64,000 bases of DNA from Phoronis australis (GCA_002633005.1 NMRA01000296.1:62001-126000), one strand, 5' to 3'; numbered from the stretch's first letter, positions 48,443 to 63,300 are shown. Made by a program: numbers and translations. The notes: generated by a model from the sequence alone, not told the origin.

Positions 48443-49113
48443 CTCTGAAGACATGGGAGGTACCAATGTCATGACAGCAGGCTGGTATCACTACCAACTT
48501 TGGGTGAAATCACCATTCAGTATTCAGTTGATAACGAAATGGCTAGGCACAAGAATTTGTTTCGTGTCCCTTAGCGTACAGTCCGATTTGATGACGTATC
48601 GTAACGTAAAGCTATTACGCGTTTTATCTTGACAGTTTTCCACCGTATTGGTTCCCACTTTCATAGGGGTGATAATTTGTTAAACCTAACTACACACGAC
48701 ATCCCTAAAAATTTTTCGCCTCTGATTTAAGAGTTAAACGCCGGGTTTGAGCAATTGTGAGTTTTCTTATGTTGTGTCAATTGTATACTAGATTAAACAA
48801 TTAAATTGGTCCTAGAAATGTAAATTTGAATAATAAATTAGCTCACAAAATTCTCTTTTTTACTGTTGCGTACACAACTTTCATCCACCACGCAACCTTT
48901 CGATGACGTCGGAGACAGAAGAAGAAACATAAAAAAATGAGAATTGAATATACATGTATATTTTTAGTAGAAAACTTACATTCACCCTACAGTGAGAGAA
49001 CAACTCCACTAATTATTTAAAGGGGCGAGTCCTTTAAACTCACAATCTAAAATACAAAATATGAAGCAAGTTTCTCAAAATAGAACTATGTCTCAAGCCT
49101 TTTCGAATCATGA

Positions 49114-49377
49114 TAAATCATGCGCGCACTCAGGAGGGCTCGGGGGGATCGAACGAGACCTCCCCATTTGGCGAAGTGGGCGAAAAGGGCACCTCTGAGA
49201 AACAAAAGTCCTAAAAAGTATAAAACGCGACAATGTTCTACTAAAAAGGCAGGAATTCAGCGAATGAACAATTCATAGCTCTGAACGTACCCCGTTTTTT
49301 GTTTTTTTTTAGTAAAAGGCCCACATACTCAAAAATTCGAGCCCCCCTATTTTTAGGCTGGGTGCGCGCATGTAAAT
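49114..49377. mobile_element. CGCGCAC-family MITE, copy C, with TAAAT target duplication
   Basis: The element at 49119-49372 (254 bases) starts CATGCGCGCACTCAGG and ends with CTGGGTGCGCGCATG. TAAAT flanks it at 49114-49118 and 49373-49377. Internal blocks match copies A (41226) and B (46491). Confidence 0.8.
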
Positions 49378-49817
49378 GACTTTAATTCCTAAGCATATCA
49401 TTTAGGCCGTCAGCAAATAAAAAGCGCCAAAGAACCATCATTATTGACGGGACCAAACCACTGATCCGTTTCAAGTCAATGGCAGATGACTCCTCAATAA
49501 TTCGTTCTGATTACAGGAGCCAGTTACTATCATTGGGAGACTGTACGTGGTTAGGGTAGCTATGTGTATTCGGGTGCCACTATTATGACGCGATTTCAAC
49601 CCACATACTAGAAATATACAGTCACATCTCAGTTTCAAATATTTTAGAGGTCATAGACTTATTGCAGTAAAGATGTAAAATGGTTTCCGTCACCTTCAAT
49701 CCTGATTTATTTGGCAATTTGCTCAACTCAGTAAAGGGAACAACCCTAATGTCGAATTTATAGGTAGAAGGAGGCATTGGCATTCAGTTCCTGTCTTTGC
49801 TGCTTCCAAATGGAAAC

Positions 49818-50693
49818 ATGGGGCCTGTTCCAAAGAAGTGACTTAAAGTTTACTAAGTCCTTGATAAAGTACCTCAACTCTAAGTCAAACATCGAAAAGA
49901 CTGTGCTTTGTCAACCATTAAAAGTATAAAGTTTCTGAAAGGAGAAAGATCGAGAATCATAGAAATATGTTTTTTATTACTGTGTCTTTATTAATGTCAC
50001 GTGACTACGTTTTTAAGTCAAATTTTCATGTACATGAAAGGTTCATTCATGCTAAAGTAACCCCCAGCCGATTTTACTAAAAATAAAATGAAAAAATTAC
50101 GTTATGTCTCAAAAATGAGGTTAAAATTTTGGGTTAAAATGCCTAGTTTTCGCGTACCGAGCGATATAAGAATAAGAACATTGTTTTTTTACAAAAATAG
50201 TGTTTTGCAAGTTAATTTAGCATAAAACCCATAATTAAGTGAATAAAATAAAGTTTTTTTTTTTAAATAAGTTTTAGTAAAATCGACTGGGGGTAACTTT
50301 GCTATGAATGTACCTTTCTTGCACATGAAAATTTGACTGAAAAACGTGGTCACGTGACAATAATAAAAACACAGTAGTAAATAGCATATTTTTAGATTCC
50401 TCGATCTTTCTCCTTTCAGAAAAAAATTAATTTTAGTTGTTGACAAAGTATAGTTTTTTCACTATTTGACTTAGAGTTAAGATCTTAGATAACCTTAAGT
50501 TCAATTTTTACGTAAGTTTAAGATTTGTCTCAACTTCCAAACTCTGAAACTTCCACATCCGGTAAAATAGTTAAATTTAAGACAAAAACTGAAGTCAACA
50601 ATTTAAGTCAAATTTAAGATCTCTTCCATGAAACGGATTTGTGACAATTTTCAGTTTAGCTAAGTCAGTTTTCTGGGAAGGGCCCATGGACCT
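49818..50693. mobile_element. Large fold-back (inverted-arm) element
   Basis: The left arm (about 49818-50090: ggcctgttccaaagaagtga, cctcaactctaagtcaaac, ggagaaagatcgagaat, cacgtgac, cccagccgattttacta) is repeated in reverse complement at about 50260-50693 (agtaaaatcgactgggggta, gtcacgtgac, cgatctttctcctttcag, gacttagagttaa, ctgggaagggccc). The arms flank a loop of about 170 bases. A half copy is in gene 2 intron 3 (19180-19470). No coding content. Confidence 0.8.
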
Positions 50694-53600
50694 TACTTTG
50701 TACAGTGTATGTACTTGTGGCATTAACGGAAGAAACAAAATTTCGGTGATGACCTCTTGTAAACACCAAGTTTTCAAACGCCATCAGTCAATGAATAATT
50801 GTAAAATGAAAAAAAAAACAAAAAAGCTCAAAATCTTGTTCAATAATTAAAAGATAATAAATATGCATAGCTTCAACAGGGGCGTAACCATACGTTTATG
50901 AAGCACCTGCACCCAACCATTTATCCAATGTCCAAGATGTATTTTTTCTACACAAATTCATTATATTTTTTGTCACCTGTTTCGTAAAAAGTTACTAAAA
51001 CTAGAATTTGATCTTAGACCCCCACTTCGCAATTACTGACAAGATTTTCATAATGTAATTTTAGCACGTCACAGTTTAGCAAAAAATTATTAAAATCTGT
51101 TCATTAATCAAAAATTTCGCAATTTGTTGAATTGGCTTTCTGTAACGCACGTGGTGCGTTCTGTTACAGCTACGCTCTTGGTTGTTCAATACATTGCAAT
51201 TGAAGAGTGAGCACACAATTCATTCTCCAAACACGATTTATTTTTTATTTAGAGAGCTATTGTCAGAAGTTGAAGGTACGTGCCTGCGGTAGTATATCCA
51301 AGATGATTGTTTTCAGGTGTTTCTAAGACAGTACGAAAAGTGACAATTTTTGTTTATAGAATTAAAATAGGTCCAAATATTGTTATTTAGGAATACCTTT
51401 TTCTCCCTAAGGAATTTTGACATCTGATCAATATCCAAATTTGACATAAAAAGTCATGTAATTTTCCGCACATAAAAAGTGGTTCAAGTTTTTCAACTAA
51501 AAAAATTACGTATCCTCTTGTGTGGTTATGGAAAGTGAGGAATGATCCTAAAATAGAAAATTAATGTTTCATCACTAATTTTTGGAAGTTAGTTGGGCTC
51601 TGTGCCTGACAACATGTGGAGACCTTTTATTATTGGTGTTAGAATAATTATAGTAAAGACGCATTACGCCTCTGTTTATCTGCTAATGTTTAATTCTTAA
51701 CTGAAGTGCTTTGAGGTTTAAAAACATTTCCACGCTCACCATGGTACATAAACGTTTTCGAATTCTCAATTAGTGATTGTCCAACCCCAATTAAACTTTA
51801 AAGCGTCATCTCGAGTTGGTTATCATGGTTTCGGGTGTTCTTGCTGAAAACGAAAGTGGAACCCCGATCACTGCAAGAAATATTATGGGACGGGTTTCAA
51901 GAGAGTAAAGGATTAACTAGACTTTCGTTTTGGCCATCTGAACAGGGCGCTAGCCATCTAAACAGGGTGATAGCCATCTAAACAGGGCACAATGTAGCTT
52001 TGAGTTAAAATGGTTAAAACAAGCTCAGAATGTCCGTGATATCTAATTCGTCACTCCTTGCAACCTCTCTAGTTGGAACAAGAAAATTTTTAATTGGTTA
52101 CTCAATTTCAAATAATTATTATTCACGTCAGGTTTCGGTCATTCGTGGTTAAATTTTGTTTTAACTGAATGTCTTTTTTTCACTTATAAAACAATATGAG
52201 AAACAAGGTCAACCCGTTTTGGACTAGAGCTGCGACTGAGACAACAGTGTTAGTCCCATAGATCAGTCATTCCCGGCAAAATGTTTCCATTGCTCGTCGA
52301 AGTGTGCACAAGCACCGTACTCAACTTAGGCAAAGACTGCAAAAAGCTAACCCAAATTCCAGTCATTTTTATGGGAGTTTGTGATTATCACAACTTGGAA
52401 AAAGTATTTATTATTATAAATTTGCGCCTGAGAGATTCCTGTCAAGAGGGCCTTGTTTTTTGGTATAAATTTAGTTTTTATAAGGTTTAATAGTGTTTTA
52501 ATTTGTTTGATGTACTTGATTAAATTTCATTTTGCTGTAATTATAATATGTACTTGTTAGTTGAATTAACAAAAAAATTACCTAAAAAAAGAAAAGAAAA
52601 TGAGGTATGCTTTTACTAGAATAAAAAAACTGAGTGACATCCGTTCGCTTCACACTGCAGTGATTCCGTGCGAGTGTTGGTAAATTTTCGAATTTGTTAT
52701 GTTTTAAGCAACATGCCTGTTAGAGGCGGCATGGAAACTAAAGTCGCTCTTAGGTAACCTATAATTCATTGCATTTGCTGGCTAGATAATCGTGGTTCTT
52801 CTGCTATCGATTCCTCATGTTGGTTTCCGATTTGCTCTGTTTCGTCGAAAGTCAGTTTTAGAGGGCACATCCGTGTCTATTTTTAATCACATGACTCACC
52901 GTTCTGATTAACGTATCACCTCCCTTGTTTGTGAAAGATATAACAAGTATATACTTTTTAATTAATCATTTTGATTACTATGCATACTGTTTCCACCCTT
53001 CCGACACTTCATTAGGTATTATAACTTCATGTTTTGTGCCATTTCTATCATTATCATTAAAACGCGTGAATGTTTTGCAACAGTCGCACGGGCTGTTCCG
53101 GTAACTTCAGCCCACCACAAATAGCAGAGGATCAAAATATTGTTCGTGGTGATCGGTGTTGATGTGCCAATGAAAGTCGTGGATTTTACTCAAATTTGTC
53201 GATTTTAGGTGAGTTTTTCTTCATATGGTCTCTCGTTCGTTATTTTAACTGAGCTGATGTTAGAAGAAGTCTGATAGTGTGGTCTGGTGAACACGTTAAA
53301 CTTCTGTGTGAACTTTAACAGTTTACACAGAAACCACGTCCACGGAAATCCCGTTCGCCACAATCAATGAACACGTACGTCAGGGTCCGTGACAGACTTG
53401 GGCCCTATGGATTATTGGGGAATCCGTTGCCTGAAACAGTTACCGGGTCTTATCAGTTACCTTGCCAGGAATCTAGACTAAAACCCTGGCCTACTAGGTA
53501 CCCCATAAAGCGGTTTTTAGGAATGTGTGACACTGGACCTTATCACTGGTCATAATGACGTCACATGGGAGACTACACAGATAGTGGCACATCCTAATCT

Positions 53601-56600
53601 AGGCCATCTTGTACCCTGAAGATTTTCTCGCAACCAATAGTTTTAGTTAATGACGCTAGGATTGTTGTCTTTGGGTGGAGTTGGATGCATGGTCGCGCTG
53701 TGACAGCCATTTTTTAATTATGTTTGTTTAGCTCCAGCTCCGCGATCCATTGACCGAACCATTTCAAATTTGGTGCGTAAATAGATCTCCTTATGGCTTA
53801 TCTGCTATGTTAGTATAATAAGCCTCCGGGTCATGATTGTGTTTTTGGTTTTGTCATCGATCTCACCTTTAAATTTTTTATTTCTTTCACCAAGTGTCGC
53901 TCTTCAGAGCACTTTCATTTCCTTGTTTTCAGGATCTGACCTATTACAAAACCATTATACGCTAAAGTTTTCTTCTTAACCCAGTTGTTATCGTGATCAG
54001 ATGTTGATTGTAATTTGCATTTTAAACTCTAGGTTTATGTAGACGATCAGCTGAATCTGACACCTTTACCTGGTGTCAGTCCATGGACAGACATGTTTAT
54101 AAACATTCAGGTAACTTAGAAACAAACTGCCAACAACTGCCGGAAAAACTCTTCTCTGACACTGATAGTTGTATGCCTTTGTTTGAGTACAGATACTGTC
54201 CAAAGCCAAAGTTTAAGACTTATTTAGTGCTAAAGGACATTCTGATACATTATAATTTAATCTTCCAAAAAGTCACATAGGATGTTCTTGGAATGTAAAG
54301 TTGCTGGACCCTAGATAATGGTGAATAAGACGGAAATCTAAATTAATTCAAACTTTGTATCGAAGCGAACCATAGTCTTTGACGCGGGTGCATATAATCC
54401 CCAAATCAGCAAGTCCTGCTGTGTCAAGAGGCCTGTTTATCAGAGAATCTGATTTGAAGTCATTACAGCATTAGCTGACTTCAAGACAATAAAACACTGG
54501 CTAAAATAAAGTGGTTTATCTTATAGACTGAAACTGATGATTTTGCAACTGCCTGCCTTCTGAAATTGACAATGACAGTTGATTGATTGGGTGTACCTGT
54601 AAATCCACCTTTTGTATCCTTGACTCAGAAGCACCATCTCTCAGGCTATCATGAGTTGAACCAGGGTTCATTTAAGGCCACTCCATATTTTGAACTGGGG
54701 AAAGTTGACTGACATTTAGATTTGGTTAGTTCATTGGGCTGTCATGGATGTTTAAACAGCACAATGCTGTTGTCCTTCTGAGTTGTCTTATGGTCTGAAC
54801 CAAATTTTAGGATTTGAAATTTTGCTGATATTTGTTCATTGCCTACCTGAGTAACTTTGAATTGCAGTTGCTGATTGATCGTAATCTTATATAACTTGGA
54901 ATTTAATGAAATCTGTTGTCAGGCAGGGAATTTCAGTTTATCATTGTGACATTTAGTGATCTGAGATATGTGACTTTTTGAACTTTTGTAAAATTTACAC
55001 TCGCCAACACAATATCAGGAAAATAATCTTGCGCAGTTAGTGACCCTGTTGGGATTCCAGCGTGTTCTGATCCAATATTGGTGCTGTTGAAGAAAACCGA
55101 GTTCTTCGTTTCTGGGAGGGTGACTCGCAATTCAAGTGATGCAGGCGATAAATGCTGCACGCTCAAAATACAGAGCAACACAATACCTAGGATACAAGAC
55201 CGGGAAAAAGGGCACTCAAGACGGTACCAAATGACAGAAAAAACCTTTCTCGAAACAATACCACTTTTTCCAACACTCCCTCCTGGCTACCGCTTTTTCA
55301 TTTCTGAAACGATGCCACTTATGGCACAGAGCCAAAATGTCCACCTGAGCTGTAATTGAGATCGTAAAATACTCGTGCAAGGCATTATACAGAACAACAA
55401 AATTGCAGGGACAAAGTACCAACCCGAATTGGTGGTACATCCTCAAAAACCGCTCCCGTTAGAGAGTATCTGTCATGTGCGCCTGAGTGTCGTTCACCAC
55501 CGACAGGATTGATGTTAATACACATTCGATTTGCAGTGTTGACTGAATCTGTGCTACTCATTGAATTTCCATAATAGAGTTAGTTTCGTTAGTGGCCTAC
55601 AGGATTGGTTTTCAAATTGCGCTTAATTTACGAGTGTTGACTGAATTTGTGTACCAACAGGATTGATTTTATCTCTAGTTAACATTGAATTCCCAGTGTA
55701 GGCATGGCTCAACACAACGTGACTCTTTAAGAACTGGACTCTTTGTTGTAAACAACATAAATTTATCAACTGGGATAAATTTGTAAAATAATTGTTTGCC
55801 CCGTTTAGCTGCAGAATGAAAATCGAATTCCGGTAAAAATCTCCAGTTTGATGAGACAGTCACTTACGAATTTCAAGAGCGGAAATTCTCACAAAAGTGG
55901 AATTTTCTAGAATTTGGGACGGCCATTATTGCCTATTTCTAGAATTTGGGACAAGCTCCGACGATGAGCAAAATAAAATTGTTTTAATTTTTCATTGTCC
56001 CAAATTGGAGAATTTCTATCGTAGGCCTTTTACTGTAAAAAATTGGTCTCGTAATTTTTTTGCAATGATAGGATTCTGTTTCCGAATTTCTGAAACAGTC
56101 AGTGACTCAAGAAAAAGCTTGTTTGGATTGGCCAAGCTTAAAAATTGAGAATTTGAAAATGGCGCAAGTACGTATTGCTTGTTACTTGGGTTGGTTACGC
56201 AAACAGAGTACTATCATGGTAAGGAATATTCCGTGATCAATTTGATGAAAGCAAAATGTCTTAGAGTTCATTTTTTGTTTTGCAGGCAGCTAAAAATGGG
56301 AAGGGGGAGGGGAAATCCTTGTCCTTTCAGTCCATAACTAGTACTGGGTTAAGATGCTAGGTCTCAGCCAGTCATGCAAATGGTTACAAGTGTCACTTTA
56401 CAGTTACCTCTATGTGCTGGTGTTTTCGCAAGCACTTTTGTAGACTGACTGCATGCGCAGGGGTAAGAGGCGGTTGTTAATTACTTTTAATCAGTTTATG
56501 TCACAGAAAGAACATGTTTTGGCATCAATTTTCTTTTAATAGTGACCAGTGGTGAAAAAACCAAATTACTGCTGGAAATGACCAGTTGGCAGGCAACTGG

Positions 56601-59600
56601 TCTATCTGGCTAAAGCACTTTTGTTGCATTTTCCTCAGTCTTTAGTCTCTCGTGGGAACTTATACTTTCACCAGAGTTGTAGCTACTCTTGTGAACGTAA
56701 CATGAGGTCAACACATATCAAGGAAAACAGTAGTGTCTGTCTGAGAGAAGTTAGCCACATTGGTTTCATGGTCAGTGTGTGGTTTGATTGTGGTGAGTGA
56801 ACCACCTGGCAGCTGTGTTTTGAGAGACATGTGGTGTTCTGTCAGAGTCTGACACTATGAAAGTGAGCAGGGTCCACTTAAATGTTGTGTATGTTTATCT
56901 GAGAACACATCCTAGGAAACCAAGCAGTGCCCAGTGATTCTTTACTAGTGATCCATTTGGCTACTCAGTTCAGTCCTTGTTTGATATTTGTGGTGAGACT
57001 TATTGTGTATTACTATACACCATGTCTACCCCTATTTGAGGGCTGCTTGGCTTCAAGGTTCAATGTTTCAACTTGATAGAAATACATATCCCGCTCAACT
57101 ACTTTGCTGTGCAGTATGGTATATGCAAGGCTATCTCATTACTTGATGCAAAATCAAATTTGAAAATCTAGATATTTACCAATTTGTAAAATTGCATACA
57201 ACTGAGCAATTCTTTTTGATTGCTTAAATGTTAATTTCTGTATTAAACTTCTGTCTGAAAAAAACCCTTTTGCCTCGGACGTTGAACTTCATTTTGCTCT
57301 GATTTTGCACGACATCCTTTATCACGCACGTTCTTGTTTACTCTAGTTAATTACTGAACAGATTATGTTAAACCCATGGTAGAGCTGTCAATTTACTATC
57401 AAAACATCTCATTGATCTTTTCCTTCTTTGTTCATCAATGTAGATGGTTCCTGTTTTCCAATGAGCTTTAGGAGGAGTATGGATGGATTGAGATGCATCA
57501 TTTCTGCTGGTTCTTTCGTTCAGTTAATTCCTCTGGTTGTTTACGGTTCTCTTTTCTGTTGTGCCGTTTCAAGTATTCTCTAGGGCTGCAAGGGGTATTT
57601 TATGTTGAACCGTGGTTCAACAAATCAGCGGGTGTAAATTTCGCTAGCCATAACTTGAATCTTATGCGATTTAAGTTATAAAATGCAGTGGAATTTCGTA
57701 TCGATCTTTATTTATCTGTACATGGTAATATGATATGGATGTTATTTTAAAAGCATTTGTTTTTTCATATTTCAACTCACTGTATTGCCAAAAATGTTCA
57801 AAATTTCATTGTATGTTTGCTAATGACAGTTGTACTATATAAAGTTTTCAAAACTGAATAAAAATTGTTTTCTTGTTTACTTGTGTTGAAAATTCTGATC
57901 AATAAAATTTAACCATTTCGCCACATTGTGATTCAGTTTCAAGAATCTTTACCATATCCTATATGAATGGAAAATACACGAGGTATCCAAGTAATGAAAG
58001 TGATGATACTTAGTTTTTAACATCAAAATGGCATCCAATGTGCATCTTTTTTAGCTAAAGTGGGTCAAGTGACGCAAAAACAGGCGCAGACAGGCACTGC
58101 ATCATTGCTTTATAGTAGTCTAGGTTTCTACTTAGCCAAAGCATAGAGACAATATCCTAGCGGTTTCACCAATTTCTCAAGCTGTGAATGTTTTTTGCTA
58201 TTTTTTAAACCTGGAAACATTTCAACTTCTCTCTAAGGGGTTTTCATTCCAAGATTGTTGATGCATCGATGTTTTGAGGAGTGTCTGACCATGTGAACTT
58301 CAGGTTTGGATTGTTAACTGTGGAGCGCTAGCACTTCGCTACTTTGGTGTCGTCAGAGTTGTCGGCGAGTGTTGCTGTTTATAAAGACACGTGTTGTGTC
58401 GTGATCATTTCATATTCAAAATTATTCATGGTGGCTATAACTATGAGCTCTTCATATCGTTCATTCTCCAGTTATTTTCACGTTAGTTCAAATTTAAAAA
58501 GATTTCACCAGCATAACGTTTTTGAAGTGCCACCTCATGACAACTTCATTGACCAACAACACATCAAGCCATAACTTCAATGGGCACTAACCACTGAAAA
58601 CTGTAAGGGTCATTTTAGAGTGTTTACATCAACATTCTTCTAGGTCTGTAGTTAAGCTAGCAAGAAAATATCTTAGATTTTGCTTCAAATTCAAAAGTTG
58701 CTAGCACAGGTAGTGAGATTAAAATTTAATTTCTGACTGATCTCTTGAATAAACAAGCAGAGCATCCTGAGCAACCAGACACATCCCTACAACCATTACT
58801 TAAATCACATAAGAATTGTCTGAAGTTACTGAAATTTGACAATGGAGTAATTGTCCTCTTTTGTTATACGTTAGCCAGCCTCTTGTATACAAATGTTTAC
58901 CTCTCATTGTGAAAACTAGACTAATTTCCAGATAACTGTGTAATTGATTTCCTATTCTATTGTCTGCCTCACCATAGGTGACAGGCCACTGTGTTGTTAT
59001 TGGTCATTGTGTGTCTTTTTATAGACATGACACACCTCTGCTGATTTCCCCTGGGCTATTCATGTTACCTCACTAGGTAAGGTGTGGTCCTATTCTTTTA
59101 ACCATTTGTTGTCTGGGCAGCCAGTGGAGGTGGGTGGAAATCTTTCAAGTTCTGAACTTTTTAAAATTTCATAAATAGATGTTAATTAGAGTGGTTAGTG
59201 ACAGGAATGCAAAATGAAAGTCTTCTTGAAATCATTTTAATTTAGAACACGACTGTGCACGTTGTACTGCATGCAATGACATCAGATATATTTTCATTTC
59301 CATCTTGTTCAAAATGAAAAAAAAAATTAGTTTTTGCAACATGAGCGTTTTTAAATTTACTGTTTTTTGTCATTAAAGCGTTGCTTTTTGTTGAATATGT
59401 AAATCATTCGGCTCAAACCTGCTTTTCACTGAAAAATCTGTGGTTCTCAGTTATTTCTCCAAAACATTTTTATGCTAAATACATCCTTGAAATGGTTTGA
59501 TTTTAATACTCTTTTAATATCCCTTCTGACACTGTTTCACTGTTGATATGGTGCAGGGAGGCACTGTACAATTATTCTTGAAACCAAAGCATAGTTTATT

Positions 59601-60093
59601 GATAGGATAGTTTGTTAATAAATATGAAATATGAGTATTAAGAAGACAACTGTAACTACTTCAGTAATAATTGTTATGGGGTGTACGGAGTATTTTATGC
59701 AACATAAGACAACGTCTTGGAGTGGATCAACAGAATGCAGTTACACTAGTGAAAGGAGCATATTTGATTCAACAAGTTTTTTCACGAATCGAAGCTGTTG
59801 ACTTGCCAGAAAAAACCCGGTCCCAATAGAAACGCTGTTTGAAATAATACTAAGTCTTATTCTGTCCGAGAAATTTGGACGTGCTCTTTGGAGTGAATGT
59901 GGGAGTTCAGAGATACATTGCTCGTTTTACACGTAAAACAGAAGTGATTACCACACATCTTGTGTTCAATTGTAAACTGAGGTATCCAGCCAATTCCTAA
60001 TCAGATAAAGTCTAAAAATAGCCCATGCCAATACACATATCTTGTGGTGTGGACAATATTGATTGGCATTCTTGTGCCTATATTGTCTTCTAG

Positions 60094-60308
60094 CCTTTGG
60101 CCGAAACACACAGAGATTGAGTGTATGAGCAGTCTCCAGGAATAATGACTCTTGAGAGAGCCAAGCCGTTGTCAAGCGAGGATTGCACCCTACCAGCATC
60201 CGCAGTGATTGACATCCCTGTAAAGGAACTGCCTATTCACAGTCGATTGAGCCCAGCGACTCTTAACATTCTAAGTAGCACTGACACCGATAATGACTTC
60301 TCAAAAAG
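60094..60308 (+). CDS. MAP3K12/13: MAP3K12/13-type gene exon A (5' UTR and N-terminus)
   Basis: The main ATG is at 60145 (MTLERAKPLSSEDC); an in-frame TGA at 60118-60120 blocks an earlier start. A short upstream frame begins at ATG 60125 and ends with TAA at 60143-60145, its last base being the A of the main ATG. Donor AAAAAG|GTGAGC. Phase match with exon B is the main support. Confidence 0.7.
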
Positions 60309-63300
60309 GTGAGCATATATTTAGAAATTTTTAGTGTATTTGTGAAAATGTATAAATTGTTTTGATGTCGAAGACTCCGTGGTATTGGTGGATTATCTGT
60401 GCAACAGTCTCGAAAGTACAAGACCGTCTTTCCTAAGATTGTCTTACATGTAATCAGTTCTTCCTTGAGGCAAATTTTGTCAAATATGACTTGATTTCAG
60501 TTCGGAACTAACTCAACGATCTCGAATAAGACAATTCTGGGTGGGTTGCAGGCTGTGTAATAATTGACCAAAAGGGTTTCTATTTGAGGTCTTGAGTGTA
60601 ACAAACTACCGAGAACCAAGTAACGATATTTGCCTTCTGTTCGAAGTGTAAAGTCTTTGAAGGTGCCATGATCCCACCTTCTTAAAATTCTTGATTGAGG
60701 TTAGACATATTCATCAAATAAACCTCTGAGTATACCTTATTCAAATTAGCAGCCATGTTTGGGTTTGGAAGCACCTGACAGTTGTTGTGGTGTTGTGCTT
60801 GAACCTGGAATTTGACTTAATCTCAAGATTGCTCATGTGTGAACTCGGAATACCCGAGTGAACTTAGAGAGTTTGCTCAAATAATGTTCAGTAGAATTGT
60901 ACTGGACTAGCGCAAATCACATCTTAATAAAATAGTGTAAATTTTGACCAACCTAATTTTTCAACTATCACGATATTATTCACTAAACAATAATTCATTA
61001 ATCATTAACGTGTTCTTCAGGTTTTCGTAAGGTGGAAAATGAGTGATTGTGGGACAAATAATAACAAAAAATTTTATGCTGAGCGACAAGTTTTAACCAG
61101 ATTGCTTTGATGGACATTGAAGTCCAAGTTCACGCATACGTCATCTTGAGATCAACGTAATGCTCCATAGATGGCTTGCTCATTTTATGCTCTTAGCTCT
61201 AGCAATGACAACTGTCAGGTCTTCTCGAACCCCCAAATCACTACTAATCTGAATAGGGAACAGCAACATCTTGAGATCAGTTTCATAACTGTACAAGTGG
61301 TCTGAAAACTCTGAAAAGTTGTACAAATATTGCCTACACATCCACTAACCATTTTGAGAAAGGGGTTCTAGATTTTGTTTAATATGCGTCACATATTTTG
61401 CTTTGGTATCATTTTTATGTTTTACTGTTCAAATAAGTTGGACTAATACAACTGAAACTTGTTTCTCTATTTTTGTTTTTATTAAAAAAAATTAACAATA
61501 AAATTGATACTGCTGTTAATTTTTTTATTAAAATCATTGTCAGAATTCATTCTCAATACTGTTGAGATCACTCATTCATGGGAATGTTATTAATGTGAGG
61601 AGTCTGTACACTGTGTTTATAGGTACGAGACCCATGTTCACTGGTCCGTAAGTCATGTTCCTAAGTATAATATGTCTGTTCACGAGCCCTGTTTTTGGGG
61701 CGCGCAAGCTCCTTCTTCTGAGTCTGAGTAAGACTTAGTAAGTGAACTGAGTTCATAGACATGTGAGCCGTGTTTGTAAGTGAAGAACTGGCAATAGTTC
61801 ACGTTATCGCGGATGCTTTGTAAAGGCACTTAAGATCACTAGTTAAGAATTTGATTAGATTTTGCATTTTAAAGAACCAAGAAATTATGGCGCAACTGTT
61901 CTTGTAAACAATCAGGTTTTGTGATTTGAGCCGGTGATAGAGTAGTCACCTCTGTGCATTCTACTATTACTCAAAGAACCTGATTGAAATGAGATGAAGG
62001 GTTCTTTAGCAATTAACTCCCTTGGTCTCAGATCTTCTTGTAATAGGTTTAAAATCATTGAGTGAAACTAGAATTGCAATCCATGTTACTGGCCTCTCTG
62101 TATACAATTGTAGTCGCAAGCAATGTATATTGTCATCAGCGATAGCTCAAATGAATTTATCCCCCCACGACAATCAATAATATGGAGAAAGGATTTGAGA
62201 CTCTTTGATGATCAAAAACAGCACCAACTGAATAGACTTTCACAACTGGCAATGGCATTACTAGATGTTGTTAATCTCACAATCTGACAGTCTCCTCTTA
62301 ATGTCAGCAAGACTAACCTTAGCTTGAGTTTGAATGACCAGTTATGCTATTTGAAGGTAAGATTTCAAAGTTCTTGTTCGTATCTGATGGAGTCGCCGTA
62401 AAATTGTTATTGGTCTTTTTACGTTCTAATTAGTTGACAAAGGGAAATTGGTTGTATCGAACATGCTGTATTGAGCACGGTATATATATATATATGTTCA
62501 CTGGTTTTGGTTTGAAGATGTAACATATGAGCATATTTCAGCATGCAGGGCAAATGCGGTGTTTTGTCAGCTTTGTTTGTGGCCTTTGACACGAGTGGCA
62601 AAGAAATACTTATTATGATTGCTTTTTTAATTGTTTTAATCATGCAATAAGCTTTTAACATTTTGGTTTCAAAAGTTAGCCGCACAATATGCATGTGATA
62701 TTGAAGTATGTATTCTAAACCTAAGCTTGTATTATGATTGTGGTGGCAAGAGGGAGACTCTCAACCAGAAGGTTTGTGGGTTCAAACCCCTGGGTGCTGC
62801 AACCCTATAGTTTGTATTGTACCTGAGCATGGCAGTTAATCTGCATTGCTCCAGTCAACTCAGCTGTATAAACAAAGACCAGCCATGGCTGGAAAGTACT
62901 CTAGGCTAGAGGCCAGTCTAGTAGGAGTTGTAAGACACTTTATCTTCTCATGCTACTAGAAGCCAGAGTTGAGCAACAAGGGATATTCCTGGACTGCACC
63001 TTTGCGCCATTAACGCATAAAAAAATAAAAAGGCACAAATACATTGCTGCAGTGTAACCCCCAAGGCGCATTATTTAAAATGCAACATTCTTCCAAAAAT
63101 ACAAGATTCTAGTCAACTTACAGCCAGTCAGGTAAAACATATTAACAGCTTATGATTCAAAACGACTTATTCTTATTAAAATGACAAAATGGCAAAAAAT
63201 TGAATTTCGGGCCTCAAAAGCGAGGCACACCTATATTAATTTAGGTGCCTCGCCGAAAAGCGGTTGAAAAGCGAGGCCCTCCTATATTAAGCCTATATTA

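Larger units (their letters stand above)
47781..60093. other. Spacer between ETV and MAP3K12/13-type genes
   Basis: Includes the probable ETV 3' UTR with a local duplication (48241-48442), a CGCGCAC-family MITE and a large fold-back element, and short repeats around 55500-55680 (acaggattgatttt variants). 50700-60093 otherwise shows no gene; 5' non-coding exons of the kinase gene may lie in it. Confidence 0.5.

Noticed and set aside
54033-54110. 78-base open segment bounded by AG and GT (starts VYVDDQLNLTPLPG)
   Set aside because: Splice borders and openness over 26 codons are weak evidence; no partner exons or homology could be identified.
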